Shown: one piece after another, positions 19,369 to 30,916 of the stretch
Layout: every line of letters starts with the position of its first letter
Position numbering within the stretch: the first letter of the stretch is position 1
NCBI RefSeq assembly: GCF_041222825.1
Contig: NZ_CP139482.1
Location: 775,001-839,000, forward strand
From: Candidatus Thalassolituus haligoni
GTDB taxonomy: Bacteria > Pseudomonadota > Gammaproteobacteria > Pseudomonadales > Oceanobacteraceae
Direction of reading: 5' to 3'
DNA length: 64,000 nucleotides
Program-made: the position numbers and the translations under genes
The notes under the pieces: model-generated
What the model saw: only the letters and a program-made list of their open reading frames with translations
Told to the model about the DNA's origin: nothing
Databases searched by the model: none

Positions 19369-19515
19369 CCAGTAACGGCTTTGGTCGCAATCCTGGCCAA
19401 AATCGTTATCATTGGCGACTGAATTTTCTGAACGGGCCCGAATGTCATTCCCTGCGGGGAGCGGCGAGTAAGGCCCGGTTTTTATGTATTGGATGCTTCC
19501 TGACTGGAGTTAACT

Positions 19516-20712
19516 ATGGCCTGGAATGAGCCCGGCGGTAAGGGCAATCCCAACGATCCCTGGGGTAACAACAACCGCGGTAACAACAACCGCGGCGGCG
19601 GCGGTCAGCCACCCGATCTGGACGAGGCACTCAAGCAGCTGCTTGACAAGCTCAACGGCATGTTTGGTGGCAAGGGTTCTGGCGGCGGTAATAACAAGGA
19701 CAACGGCAGTGGCGGTTTTGGCGGGTTGTTCGCAATTGCCGGTGCCATCCTGATTGTCTTGCTGGGGTTTAACTCGGTATACACGCTGGATGAAACCGAG
19801 CGTGGCGTGGTACTGCGTTTGGGGGAATACAGCTCGACCGAAAACCCCGGTTTGCGCTTCAAGATTCCACTGGTCGACCAGGTAACACCGGTCAACACCA
19901 CGGGTGTTCGTGAAGTGGAAGTCAAGGAACGCATGCTGACTGAAGACGAGAACATCGTCGAAATTGAGCTCAGCGTGCAGTACCGCGTATCCGATCCGGT
20001 TGCGTATGCCCTGCGGGTTGAATCCCCTGAGCGTACACTGGTGGCTGCTGCTGAAAGTGCCCTGCGTCATGAAGTGGGTTCGACAGAAATGGATCAGATT
20101 TTGACGGTCGGTCGTAATCTGCTGGCCGATCAGGTGCAGATCCGGCTGCAGGATTATCTCGATCGCTATCAGACCGGTATGGTGCTGAATACAGTCAACA
20201 TCAAGGATGCCCGTCCACCTTCACAGGTGAAAGCATCGTTTGATGATGTGCAAAAAGCGAAGCAGGACAAGGATCGTTTTATCAGCGAATCTGAAGCCTA
20301 TGCCAACTCGGTTGTTCCTGAAGCTCGTGGTCGTGCCCAGCGTCAGCTGGAAGAAGCCTCGGCCTATAAAGAACAGGTTATTGCTCGTGCCGAAGGTCAG
20401 GCTGCCCGCTTTAACGATCTGCTGGCGGAATACCGCAAGGCTCCCAAAGTTATGCGTGAGCGTTTGTATATTGATGCCATTTCAGATGTGTATACCCAGT
20501 CCAGCAAGGTGTTGGTCGATGTTGATGGTGGCAACAACATGATGTATCTGCCATTGGATCAGCTGATGAAGGCGATGCCCTCATCGCAGGCGGCATCGGG
20601 TAGTGGTCAGCTGACCAGTAGCGATATTTCCCGCCTCACCGATCAGGTGCTGGAAGAAGTGCGCTCACGTCAAAGCTCAACTACTACTACAACTCGTCGG
20701 GAGGGTCGTTAA
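19516..20712 (+). CDS. hflK: FtsH protease modulator HflK
   Basis: SPFH/band-7 membrane protein (398 residues) that with HflC forms the large periplasmic cage around FtsH. Residues 1-70 are rich in Gly and Asn, including tandem N-N-R-G units, as in other HflK proteins. One transmembrane helix lies at about 76-93, followed by the SPFH domain and an Ala/Glu/Arg-rich helical region. A GGAG site precedes the ATG. Its stop overlaps the hflC start (TAATG), so the two are translated together. Confidence 0.94.
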   Translation: MAWNEPGGKGNPNDPWGNNNRGNNNRGGGGQPPDLDEALKQLLDKLNGMFGGKGSGGGNNKDNGSGGFGGLFAIAGAILIVLLGFNSVYTLDETERGVVLRLGEYSSTENPGLRFKIPLVDQVTPVNTTGVREVEVKERMLTEDENIVEIELSVQYRVSDPVAYALRVESPERTLVAAAESALRHEVGSTEMDQILTVGRNLLADQVQIRLQDYLDRYQTGMVLNTVNIKDARPPSQVKASFDDVQKAKQDKDRFISESEAYANSVVPEARGRAQRQLEEASAYKEQVIARAEGQAARFNDLLAEYRKAPKVMRERLYIDAISDVYTQSSKVLVDVDGGNNMMYLPLDQLMKAMPSSQAASGSGQLTSSDISRLTDQVLEEVRSRQSSTTTTTRREGR

Positions 20713-21581
20713 TGTCTCCGAAAGCCTTTGCCAGCGCCGTGATTGTGGGTGCTGTCCTGCTGCTTGCCAGTCAGGGTTTGTACGTGGTTAACGAAACCGA
20801 ACGTGCCATCAAACTGAAGTTCCGTGAAATTGTCGGTGCTGACATTCAGCCTGGTTTACACTGGAAAGTACCGTTTATTGAAACCGTCAAACTGTTTGAT
20901 GCCCGTGTGCTGACGCTTGATTCCAGCCCTGCCCGTTTTCTGACTGCGGGTAAAAAGTACGTGATTGTTGATGCTTTCGCCAAATGGCGCATCAAGGACG
21001 TGCGAGCTTACTATCAAGCAACATCCGGCAACCGGATGGAAGCATCGAAATTACTCGCTAATCTGATGAATAAGGGTCTGCGCGACGAAATTGCTGCTCG
21101 CACCATGCATGATGTGGTCTCTGGCGAGCGTGATGAGCTGATGACCAAACTGACCGGCTTGCTGAATACTGAAACCCAGTCGGAATTGGGGATTGAAGTG
21201 CTGGACGTTCGGGTCAAGGCAATTGATTTGCCCGACGACCTGAGCGAATCGGTCTATCAGCGGATGTCGGCGGAACGTGAGCGTGAAGCGCGCGAGCATC
21301 GTTCCCAGGGACGTGAGCTGGCAGAAGGTATCCAGGCCGACGCCGATCGTCAGAAGACCGTGATTGTAGCGGAAGCTTATCGGGATGCGGAACGGACTCG
21401 TGGTGAAGGGGATGCAGAAGCTTCTCGCATTTATAACGCCGCGTTCAGCAAGGATCCTGAGTTCTACGCCTTTACTCGTAGCCTGAAAGCCTACACTGAG
21501 ACGTTTAATCAGAACGATGTGATTTTGCTCAAGCCAGACAGTACGTTCTTCCGTTACCTCAAAGATCCTTCCGGTAGCTGA
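20712..21581 (+). CDS. hflC: FtsH protease modulator HflC
   Basis: Partner of HflK, 289 residues. An N-terminal transmembrane anchor (about 7-23) is followed by the SPFH domain, starting V-N-E-T-E-R-A-I-K-L-K-F, and a long charged helix (E-R-E-R-E-A-R-E-H-R-S-Q-G-R-E). Together they restrain degradation of membrane proteins by FtsH. An intrinsic terminator follows 68 bases after the stop. Confidence 0.94.
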   Translation: MSPKAFASAVIVGAVLLLASQGLYVVNETERAIKLKFREIVGADIQPGLHWKVPFIETVKLFDARVLTLDSSPARFLTAGKKYVIVDAFAKWRIKDVRAYYQATSGNRMEASKLLANLMNKGLRDEIAARTMHDVVSGERDELMTKLTGLLNTETQSELGIEVLDVRVKAIDLPDDLSESVYQRMSAEREREAREHRSQGRELAEGIQADADRQKTVIVAEAYRDAERTRGEGDAEASRIYNAAFSKDPEFYAFTRSLKAYTETFNQNDVILLKPDSTFFRYLKDPSGS

Positions 21582-21648
21582 CAGGCCATGGCGATAGCAG
21601 CTGCAGGGTACGGATTCATGGCCATCACCGCGCAGCTTTGCTAAAATC

Positions 21649-21678
21649 AAAAAAACCGGGCAAAGGCCCGGTTTTTTT
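21649..21678. terminator. Intrinsic terminator after hflC
   Basis: CCGGGC-AAAG-GCCCGG stem flanked by five A on the left and seven T on the right. It could work on both strands, but only hflC on the plus strand ends here. Confidence 0.85.
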
Positions 21679-21762
21679 GTGACATAACCAAAGCATCAGA
21701 CGATCGGTAGTCAGGCGCACTGACTCGGATGAGACGCACTGGTGTGTAAAGAAGATCAAGAT

Positions 21763-21954
21763 ATGACGCTCTGGCAGGAACTTCTGGCCGCCTTTTGTCT
21801 GGTATTGATTCTGGAAGGCCTGACGCCTTTCCTGATTCCACGGCGTTGGCGATGCTGGGTAAAAATGGCGGCTGCCAATAGTGACCGAACGGTACGCCTG
21901 GTTGGCTTGGCCAGCATCGTGCTGGGCCTGACACTCTTGTATGTTACCCATTGA
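21763..21954 (+). CDS. DUF2065 small membrane protein (YjeT-like)
   Basis: A 63-residue protein made of two hydrophobic helices around a short basic loop with F-L-I-P-R-R-W, the pattern of the DUF2065/YjeT family. That family is almost always encoded between hflC and hisZ or purA, as here. Its function is unknown. The ATG at 21763 follows a GAAGA site; the seven codons upstream in the frame are unlikely to be used. Confidence 0.85.
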   Translation: MTLWQELLAAFCLVLILEGLTPFLIPRRWRCWVKMAAANSDRTVRLVGLASIVLGLTLLYVTH

Positions 21955-21967
21955 TATAGGCTGAATA

Positions 21968-24449
<2,482 letters not shown>

Positions 24450-24510
24450 TCGGTTTTTGCCTGTCTCCTGCCAGTGCTGCATTTGTACTGCTAATGACAG
24501 GTAATCAAGG

Positions 24511-24534
24511 AGCCGCTGTGGCAACACAGCGGCT
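24511..24534. repeat. GNRA-capped stem-loop in the purA-lepB gap
   Basis: AGCCGCTGTG and CACAGCGGCT pair perfectly over ten bases around a GCAA tetraloop, 61 bases after purA. No T-run follows, so it is not a textbook terminator. A smaller perfect hairpin, CAGGAG-CCT-CTCCTG, lies at 24623-24637 before lepB. Confidence 0.55.
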
Positions 24535-24690
24535 TAACGAGATGAATATTGCCCACTCTCTCACCTTGTGTCTCAGGGTGAGCCAGCCACAGAAGAATCT
24601 CCCTTTCGGCAATATAAAATCTCAGGAGCCTCTCCTGGTAAGCTAGAATGCCCGCCTCAATGATGCAACGTTTTCAGGTTATTGCTATTT

Positions 24691-25518
24691 ATGAATATTG
24701 ATTTTCCGCTCGTATTGATGGTCGCTACTGTGCTTACCGGCATCGTGGCGTTGGTGGACAAGCTGTTTCTGGCGACCCGGCGCGCTGATCGTGCCGATGC
24801 CAAAACGGCTCTGGGTGATATGGACGCCGCAGCCGTTGCCGCACGTGAGCCTTTTCTGGTGGAGCAGAGCAAATCTTTTTTCCCGGTGCTGGCGATTGTC
24901 TTTGTGTTGCGTTCGTTTATTGCCGAACCGTTCCAGATTCCGTCGGCATCAATGGAACCGGGCTTGACCGAAGGTGATTTTATTCTGGTGAGTAAATTTC
25001 ACTATGGTCTGAGAATGCCGGTTTTTGGTAACACGTTGATCCCTGTCGGTGAGCCGGAGCGGGGTGATGTGATGGTGTTTTTCCCGCCGGATGATCCGCG
25101 TTATTTTATCAAGCGCGTGATTGGCTTGCCGGGCGATCATATTGATTATCACAATCGCCAATTGACGATTAATGGTGAAAAAATTGCGACTCAAGCCTTG
25201 AGTGGAGAGCCGGTGTACCGTCCGGTCAAATATCTGGTAGAAGAGTCGCTGGGTGAGCACCAGGCAACTGTACAGTGGGTAGTCGGTCGCCCGGCAGGTT
25301 CTACTGAGTTGGTGGTCTGGGCAGGCCCAGAGGGCGAGTGGGATGTGCCGCAAGGGCATTACTTTATGATGGGCGACAATCGCGGCAACAGCAGCGATGG
25401 ACGGGTGTGGGGTTTTGTGCCCGAGAAAAATATTGTTGGCAAGGCCGTAGCGGTCTGGATGCACTGGAAAAGCTGGAGTGACTTGCCTTCGTTTGAACGT
25501 AATACCTGGATTCAGTAA
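24691..25518 (+). CDS. lepB: Signal peptidase I
   Basis: Membrane serine protease (275 residues) that removes signal peptides from exported proteins. Two N-terminal transmembrane segments (about 4-24 and 62-80) precede the catalytic S-x-M-x-P box with nucleophile Ser87. The general base is Lys141 in the Y-F-I-K-R-V-I-G-L-P-G-D box, and the G-D-N-R-x-x-S-x-D-G-R-x-W-G box closes the active site. ATG at 24691 is preferred over a TTG three codons earlier. In most relatives lepB sits with rnc and era or lepA; here it stands alone after purA. Confidence 0.93.
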   Translation: MNIDFPLVLMVATVLTGIVALVDKLFLATRRADRADAKTALGDMDAAAVAAREPFLVEQSKSFFPVLAIVFVLRSFIAEPFQIPSASMEPGLTEGDFILVSKFHYGLRMPVFGNTLIPVGEPERGDVMVFFPPDDPRYFIKRVIGLPGDHIDYHNRQLTINGEKIATQALSGEPVYRPVKYLVEESLGEHQATVQWVVGRPAGSTELVVWAGPEGEWDVPQGHYFMMGDNRGNSSDGRVWGFVPEKNIVGKAVAVWMHWKSWSDLPSFERNTWIQ

Positions 25519-25589
25519 CGTTCTGTATTGGCGGTAAACGCTACTCTGAACTATCTTCTGGTCATGGGAATGACTGGGAGGTGGTGAAG

Positions 25590-25697
25590 ATGGCAGGACG
25601 TTATTGCCGCGTGTGTTTTTACAGCCGCTGGGTTGTATCCTGCTCGATGCTGTTATTGTTGGTGGCGATATTTCTGCTTAACCAATCTCCTGGTTGA
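25590..25697 (+). CDS. Possible 35-residue single-span membrane protein
   Basis: A small open frame with an excellent ribosome site: GGGAGG eight bases before ATG. The peptide has a positively charged N-terminus with three Cys and three Arg in the first 13 residues. One strongly hydrophobic helix (about residues 15-30) and a short polar tail follow. The charge pattern predicts the N-terminus in the cytoplasm. No family is recognised. It lies alone between lepB and the glutaredoxin-like gene, so it is a prediction from ribosome site and topology only. Confidence 0.4.
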   Translation: MAGRYCRVCFYSRWVVSCSMLLLLVAIFLLNQSPG

Positions 25698-25766
25698 CGT
25701 GTTATTGATGCGATCTGGCTTACCCGTGGTGGCGGTGTAAAAAAGTACTCAATAAGGGGTTGTTGT

Positions 25767-26177
25767 GTGGCAAAACAGGACTACAATGCGCATCGATTTC
25801 GTGCGCTGAGTCCTGATTATATGAATGTAGCTCGTCAACTGAAAAGTATGGCTTTTGATTGGGTCGATCGAGTGGTTCCTGTTAAGCCGGTTGTGCGCCC
25901 ACCCGCTCTGCAAACGGCACTGGATCGTGAGTCACGGCGGATGCATTTGTATTTTTCGCGTAACTGCCCGGCCTCGATTCAGGTGCGGCGTCATTGTTTG
26001 CGCCTCGGTTTGCGGGTGGTGGAAAAAGACGTTGAACGTGTCGATGCTTATCGTAATGAGCTGGTTAACGGCGGCGGTGCATCAAGGGTGCCCTGTTTGC
26101 GTATCGACGGTGAGCAGGACAGTCAATGGCTGTACAGTCCGGATGCAATTCTGGACTACCTGGATCAACGTTACTAA
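25767..26177 (+). CDS. Glutaredoxin / GST N-terminal-like protein
   Basis: A 136-residue protein with a 55-residue N-terminal extension and then a thioredoxin-fold domain. The likely redox site is C-P-A-S (near residue 71), a monothiol form, followed by the R-V-P-C-L cis-proline loop and a Y-S-P-D-A-I-L-D-Y-L segment as in GST N-domains and YffB/glutaredoxin relatives. Translation starts at GTG after AAGGGG. A role in handling glutathione-bound substrates is inferred; its target is unknown. Confidence 0.7.
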   Translation: MAKQDYNAHRFRALSPDYMNVARQLKSMAFDWVDRVVPVKPVVRPPALQTALDRESRRMHLYFSRNCPASIQVRRHCLRLGLRVVEKDVERVDAYRNELVNGGGASRVPCLRIDGEQDSQWLYSPDAILDYLDQRY

Positions 26178-26427
26178 TAAACGACGTTAGTTTCTGGCTT
26201 TCTCGCTGGTCATTCTGACCGGCTGTGCCCAGTACCGCTGTTTTTACTTGTCTGGGTATTATCTGTGGGCTAACACTCAAGCCTGAATAGCATGACTTTT
26301 CTTATGCACAAGTACTTTTGTGTGTTTATCGCACTAATGTGTTACCAACTTTGCTGATTTGTAGCGTGTTGTTGTTATCCCGGCACCTAACGTTTGCCGT
26401 ACCTAAGCTTGCAACAGACCCTTATAC

Positions 26428-28410
26428 ATGGCCTGTTTCATGTCTGCCTCCCTGCTCGGAAAACTGTGTCTTTCCTGTCTCTTGCTGATCACGCTATCGC
26501 TGGCGAATGCCAGTTTGCCTGCACCTGATGGTTTGCTGATGCCACCGCTGGAGGATGCGACTGCGGTTAGAGCAAGCATCGGCCTGACTGATGTGGCGAA
26601 ACCCAATGTGCGAGGACTGGTGCTGGTCGATCGTCAGGTGAATGCCATTGCCGTTAACAGGACACAGCGGTTACTGGTGATTCGGGTTGCATTCAGTAAT
26701 CAGGGCTTTGTTTATTCCAATCAGCAAGTAGAGCAGCGCTTTTTTGCTGCTGGACAGAGTGTGAGTGCCTATTACGCCGAGAATTCCTATGGCGCACTGC
26801 TCCTGGTAGCGGCCAATCCCGACAACCCGGTTGTTGATGTGACGTTGGATTATCCACACCCGGATTTCGGGATGGGGGCGGGGGGCGGTGTCAGTGCCTT
26901 GCTCGCACAAAACATCATGCAGGCATTGGAGCAACAGGGTGGTTTGCCGGATCTGACGGCATTGGATCTTGATGGTAATGGTCATCTATCGGCTCAGGAA
27001 CTGGGGATTGTGTTTGTGATTGCCGGTTATGAGCATTCCTATGCCGGTGCCAGTGCCAGTCACCCACGGGTATGGGCGCACAAAACTGCTTTTGGCCAGC
27101 TGCCCATACAAGGTGTAACGCTGGATGGTTACGCGATGGTCGGTGAACAACATGAAGATCATCTGGCTACCTTGGGGGTTATTTGTCATGAACTGGGTCA
27201 TTTACTGTTAGGGCTGCCAGATTTACACAATAACACCGGCTTTGCCGATGGTGTTGGACGCTGGGGCCTGATGGGGTTGGGTGGTTGGAATGGTGAGCAG
27301 GTTGCCGGTGATTCGCCAGCGCATCTGTTGGCCTGGTCCAAACATCGAGCCGGTTTTTTACAACCTGAAGCCGTGGGTCAGGGTATTAGCCTGTGGCAGC
27401 TGGAAAGTTCGTCCCTGATGGCCAGAGCACTGGAGATCCCGGTAGACGATTACCGTCATGGTGAACGGGTGCTACTGGAATACCGCACCCATGATGGCTT
27501 CGACCAGGCACTGCCACATAATATGTTGTTGGTCAGTCGGGTCGATGACCGGTTGCAGTCGATGGCCAATGTTGCGACTGCCGTTCAGGCTACACCTCTG
27601 GAAACCGGTTTTGTTTTGAGTGAAGCCGTCGTTTCGGATACTGACCGCTGGCAGGATCAGGGGATCTACACTCTTGATGGTAGCCACTTGTTGGCGTTGA
27701 TCTCCGGTCAAGGTGGAGAGCAGGGTGCGCAATTACGGGTCGAGCGCTTGTTGGATATGGGCGGACGTAATCTGGGTTACGCTGAGTGGCTGGCGACAGA
27801 TGGCTGGTTTGTCAATCGGGATGACCGTGCGTTGGTTATTCATTTTGATATGGAAACACAACCTGAGGATAGCACCATTGAAGGCGTAGACATTTATGCC
27901 GTCGGTGCCGGCATGGTGCATTTGTCGCTGACAGCGATGCCTGCGGCGAGGAGTGGCTGTGAGATTGTTGACCAAGACATGATGCTTGAGGCCGGCTGGA
28001 ACCGGATCCCTTTCAGCGCCCACCGTCTGGGTGACTGTGGTGCCGTGTTGGCTTTGTCGGTGTCTGCTGTGGCGGGTGCCATTATCTCCGCGGGTGCTTC
28101 TATCGGGCTTGATCGGCAGGGGAGCAGCAGTGGACAGACTTTCTTACAGCAGCAGGTGCTGATGACGGTACAGCCCTATGATGTCAATGTGCGCTTGTTA
28201 TACCGTCTGGCCTTGGTGCCCTGGGATGATGATACTGGCACTCAGGCCAGTACTGTTCCTGAAACAACCAGCAAAACTGAAACCCCGCTAACAACGGTTA
28301 GTAGCACGCATGATACTGCAGGTACATCGGGTGGCAGTGGCTGGTGGCTACTGATCTTGGGGCTGCCCTTGTTGTGGGCGTCTCGCTCCTCGAACAGGAC
28401 ATCCGCCTGA
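26428..28410 (+). CDS. M6-family metalloprotease with GlyGly-CTERM sorting tail
   Basis: Secreted or surface protease of 660 residues. A signal peptide ends near A-N-A|S (about residue 29). The zinc motif H-E-L-G-H is at 254-258 and is followed by the M6-type L-L-G-L-P-D-L-H. An EF-hand-like loop (D180-x-D-x-N-G ... E191) probably binds calcium. The extreme C-terminus (about 632-660) is G-G-S-G, then a W-W-L-L hydrophobic helix, then Arg-containing residues, which is the GlyGly-CTERM plan. The rhombosortase expected to cut that tail is encoded next, 54 bases downstream. The substrate of the protease is unknown. Confidence 0.87.
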   Translation: MACFMSASLLGKLCLSCLLLITLSLANASLPAPDGLLMPPLEDATAVRASIGLTDVAKPNVRGLVLVDRQVNAIAVNRTQRLLVIRVAFSNQGFVYSNQQVEQRFFAAGQSVSAYYAENSYGALLLVAANPDNPVVDVTLDYPHPDFGMGAGGGVSALLAQNIMQALEQQGGLPDLTALDLDGNGHLSAQELGIVFVIAGYEHSYAGASASHPRVWAHKTAFGQLPIQGVTLDGYAMVGEQHEDHLATLGVICHELGHLLLGLPDLHNNTGFADGVGRWGLMGLGGWNGEQVAGDSPAHLLAWSKHRAGFLQPEAVGQGISLWQLESSSLMARALEIPVDDYRHGERVLLEYRTHDGFDQALPHNMLLVSRVDDRLQSMANVATAVQATPLETGFVLSEAVVSDTDRWQDQGIYTLDGSHLLALISGQGGEQGAQLRVERLLDMGGRNLGYAEWLATDGWFVNRDDRALVIHFDMETQPEDSTIEGVDIYAVGAGMVHLSLTAMPAARSGCEIVDQDMMLEAGWNRIPFSAHRLGDCGAVLALSVSAVAGAIISAGASIGLDRQGSSSGQTFLQQQVLMTVQPYDVNVRLLYRLALVPWDDDTGTQASTVPETTSKTETPLTTVSSTHDTAGTSGGSGWWLLILGLPLLWASRSSNRTSA

Positions 28411-28464
28411 TTTTTATAACCTGATTGTAACCGGATGGTTGGCAATCATTGTGGGAGTGTCACT

Positions 28465-29067
28465 ATGAACCAGCCCGGTCGCTATCTTACCTGTGCAGTC
28501 TGTGTCGCCGTAGTTTTGCTGTTGAGTGCACTGGAACCGTTTAGCTCACAGTGGCTGGAGTTTAATCGTAACCGGATTGATCAGGGCCAATGGTGGCGTT
28601 TGCTGACTTGCCACTGGGTGCATTTGTCATTGCTGCATGCGATGGGAAATATCGGCGGCCTGGCACTGTTGGCGGCAATCACTCGCAGGACGGTGAAAGA
28701 CAGTGTGCTGGCCTGGCTGTTGCTCTGGTGCAGCTGTATCACGGGTTTGGGGTTGATATTATTGGCCGCAGATTTACAGCGTTATGTGGGGTTGTCTGGA
28801 GTGTTACACGGCGTTTTGATGGTAGCTCCGTTTTTGGCGTCAGGATATAGCCGTCGTGTCGCGCTGCTCTTTGCCGGTCTGATTGTGGTCAAGGTATTGT
28901 GGGAACAGACACCGTTTTACAGTGACCAGGCGATCATGGCGATTATTGGTGGACGGGTAGAAACCCGCGCCCATTTGTTGGGTGTGATCGCCGGTGGCAT
29001 CTGGCTGTTGGCTATGGCAGTCTGGAGCCAAATTTCTCGCCGGGATAGCCCATATGTCTCAGAATGA
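28465..29067 (+). CDS. rrtA: Rhombosortase (rhomboid-family intramembrane protease)
   Basis: Six-helix rhomboid-type serine protease of 200 residues. The catalytic Ser111 is in G-L-S-G-V-L-H-G and the catalytic His170 is in R-A-H-L-L-G. The first conserved region, W-W-R-L-L-T-C-H-W-V-H, precedes an H-x-x-x-N motif. The Leu-His-Gly after the serine is typical of rhombosortases, which cleave GlyGly-CTERM tails and allow lipid-linked surface release. The adjacent M6 protease bears just such a tail. The ATG at 28465 follows GGGAG; its end overlaps the Nudix gene by 14 bases. Confidence 0.86.
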   Translation: MNQPGRYLTCAVCVAVVLLLSALEPFSSQWLEFNRNRIDQGQWWRLLTCHWVHLSLLHAMGNIGGLALLAAITRRTVKDSVLAWLLLWCSCITGLGLILLAADLQRYVGLSGVLHGVLMVAPFLASGYSRRVALLFAGLIVVKVLWEQTPFYSDQAIMAIIGGRVETRAHLLGVIAGGIWLLAMAVWSQISRRDSPYVSE

Positions 29068-29620
29068 TCAACAACAGCGCGGTCCATGGACTATTGTCAG
29101 TGCCCAATCCGTTTACGAAAATCCCTGGATACGGGTCGACGACCACAAGGTGATAGCGCCAACCGGCAAACCGGGTATTTATGGCACTGTTACGTTCAAA
29201 AATCGTGCAATTGCAGTTCTGCCTGTCGCGGATAATGGTGATACCTGGCTGGTTGGTCAGCACCGTTTTCCTTTGGATCAATACAGCTGGGAACTACCCA
29301 TGGGTGGTGGGCCACTGGATGAGGCGCCAGAATTGGCCGCTCGGCGTGAGCTGCAGGAAGAAACTGGACTGGTTGCTGAGCAGTGGCAGTCGCTGGGGTA
29401 TTTTCATGTCAGCAATTGCATCACCAATGAAGAAGCCTTTGCTTATCTGGCCTGTGGGCTGACCGAGGGCAAGCCCTGCTTTGACGAAACCGAACAGTTG
29501 GATATTCAGCGTATTCCATTTGCTGAAGCATTGGCGATGACGCTGGATGGCCGTATTACGGATTTGTTGACTGTCGCGGTGATCCAGCGCGCCAGACTGT
29601 TAGGTCTGGTTGGCACCTGA
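29054..29620 (+). CDS. Nudix hydrolase, ADP-sugar pyrophosphatase-like
   Basis: Hydrolase of 188 residues with a complete Nudix box (G-x5-E-x7-R-E-L-x-E-E-T-G-L, about residues 87-109). The preceding E-L-P-M-G-G-G and the N-terminal W-x-x-x-S-x-x-x-Y-x-N-P-W pattern match ADP-ribose and related nucleoside diphosphate sugar pyrophosphatases. Its start lies inside the end of the rhombosortase gene, so the two are coupled. It ends five bases before the convergent AraC-type gene. Confidence 0.82.
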   Translation: MSQNDQQQRGPWTIVSAQSVYENPWIRVDDHKVIAPTGKPGIYGTVTFKNRAIAVLPVADNGDTWLVGQHRFPLDQYSWELPMGGGPLDEAPELAARRELQEETGLVAEQWQSLGYFHVSNCITNEEAFAYLACGLTEGKPCFDETEQLDIQRIPFAEALAMTLDGRITDLLTVAVIQRARLLGLVGT

Positions 29621-29625
29621 TCGAC

Positions 29626-30654
29626 TCAGTTGGCGACTTCCGAAATTTTTGTATTGGCATCCTGACGAAACTGCGCTGGGCTGATGTTTTCGTGTTTGTA
29701 AAATATACGATCCAGAGCACGTCTTCCCGACAGTCCCAGTGTTACTGCAACATCATCAATGCTGCTGTTGCTACTGAGCAGCATGTGCTTGGCTCGCTCG
29801 ATTCTTACTCGGGTCACCAGTTGTTTCAGTGATGTCGCTTCTCGTTGCAAGTGGCGATTCAGCGTCCGGGTACTGATATTGAAATGTTCAGCAATGGTTT
29901 GCTGGGTGGCGGAGAAACTTAACTGCCCGCTGGTCAGAGCCCGCTGGATATGATTGCACAGTGAACCAGCCCGCACGAGTTTGCGAAATTGCTGTTCAAC
30001 CTCACGCCGCATCATTTGAGTAATGTTCGGATTGGTATGGTGTAACCCCAGATCAAGACTGTCTGGACGTAGCTCTATCGTACACTGCGGGCAATTGAAG
30101 AGCAGATCGGTTTGCCATTGTTGAGTATAGCGCTGGGTGTAGTCTGGCTCTGGCCACGGCAGCAGGATGCGCTCAATGCTTAAGCGTGAGCCACAGAGAT
30201 GGCGAAACCAGCTCAGCAAGGTACTGATCAGCAATTCCATACGCCAGCGGCTGACGTCATTCTCGATAGCTGCTTTCAGATCCATGCGGACGCGTAATGG
30301 CCCCATCCGAGTACGGGTGACATTGACAACCATGTGTTCCGACAGCAGGGCGGAAAACTTTTCCAGATAGTACAGTGCTTCACGCAAGGTGTTACTGCAC
30401 AAAAACAGATGATGTAGCGGGCCGCTGGCAATGCTATCGAAGCGGAGTGGCGGTAAAACACAGAAATCGTTGTTGTTGTGTGTTGCTCGCAGATGGGCAA
30501 TGTACTCGTCTGCGGTGGCAGCATCCAGTATGGCGGGTAGCTCCGGCGTTACATTCCCCAATGGGGCTGGCAGATGTTCCCTGTGTTGATGTGGCAAAAT
30601 CTGTAGCAATGGCATCACTGTCAGTGCTGCAAGATACCCCTGATCCGTCGTCAT
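29626..30654 (-). CDS. AraC-family transcriptional regulator (OruR/ArgR-like)
   Basis: Regulator of 342 residues. The N-terminal two thirds match the arabinose-binding-like domain found in OruR, PhbR and similar AraC proteins. Residues 235-335 carry two helix-turn-helix units (A-E-H-F-N-I-S-T-R-T-L-N-R-H-L and a second unit with D-D-V-A-V-T-L-G-L-S) and the closing P-A-Q-F-R. It is divergent from the glutaredoxin-lipoprotein pair and may control them or itself. Effector unknown. Confidence 0.83.
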   Translation of the reverse strand: MTTDQGYLAALTVMPLLQILPHQHREHLPAPLGNVTPELPAILDAATADEYIAHLRATHNNNDFCVLPPLRFDSIASGPLHHLFLCSNTLREALYYLEKFSALLSEHMVVNVTRTRMGPLRVRMDLKAAIENDVSRWRMELLISTLLSWFRHLCGSRLSIERILLPWPEPDYTQRYTQQWQTDLLFNCPQCTIELRPDSLDLGLHHTNPNITQMMRREVEQQFRKLVRAGSLCNHIQRALTSGQLSFSATQQTIAEHFNISTRTLNRHLQREATSLKQLVTRVRIERAKHMLLSSNSSIDDVAVTLGLSGRRALDRIFYKHENISPAQFRQDANTKISEVAN

Positions 30655-30810
30655 ATTGATTGCTGCCTTACTGCTTGAGTGTCGCCGATGGCGTTATTGT
30701 GTTTTTAAGTCTGGTGTGCGGATAAATAATAAGTTAATTATCAGTAAGATAGTTTTCATCATCAACCATGAATTTACCAGTAGAAAATTGTACTGAAGTT
30801 TGATTGATGA

Positions 30811-30839
30811 CTGACTGAGAAAGAAACATGGCATACAAT
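30811..30839 (+). promoter_or_regulatory. Candidate sigma-70 promoter before the glutaredoxin-lipoprotein pair
   Basis: CTGACT and TACAAT are separated by 17 bases, with the start codon 78 bases beyond the -10 box. It lies in the 262-base A+T-rich region shared with the divergent AraC-type gene; the rest of that region shows nothing firm. Confidence 0.4.
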
Positions 30840-30916
30840 TTTCCGAATTTTTTTGACCAGCTTGATTGAGGCGTGCTTGATGTGCCCAGTTTAAAGGTTT
30901 AATTAAGGATCATTAA

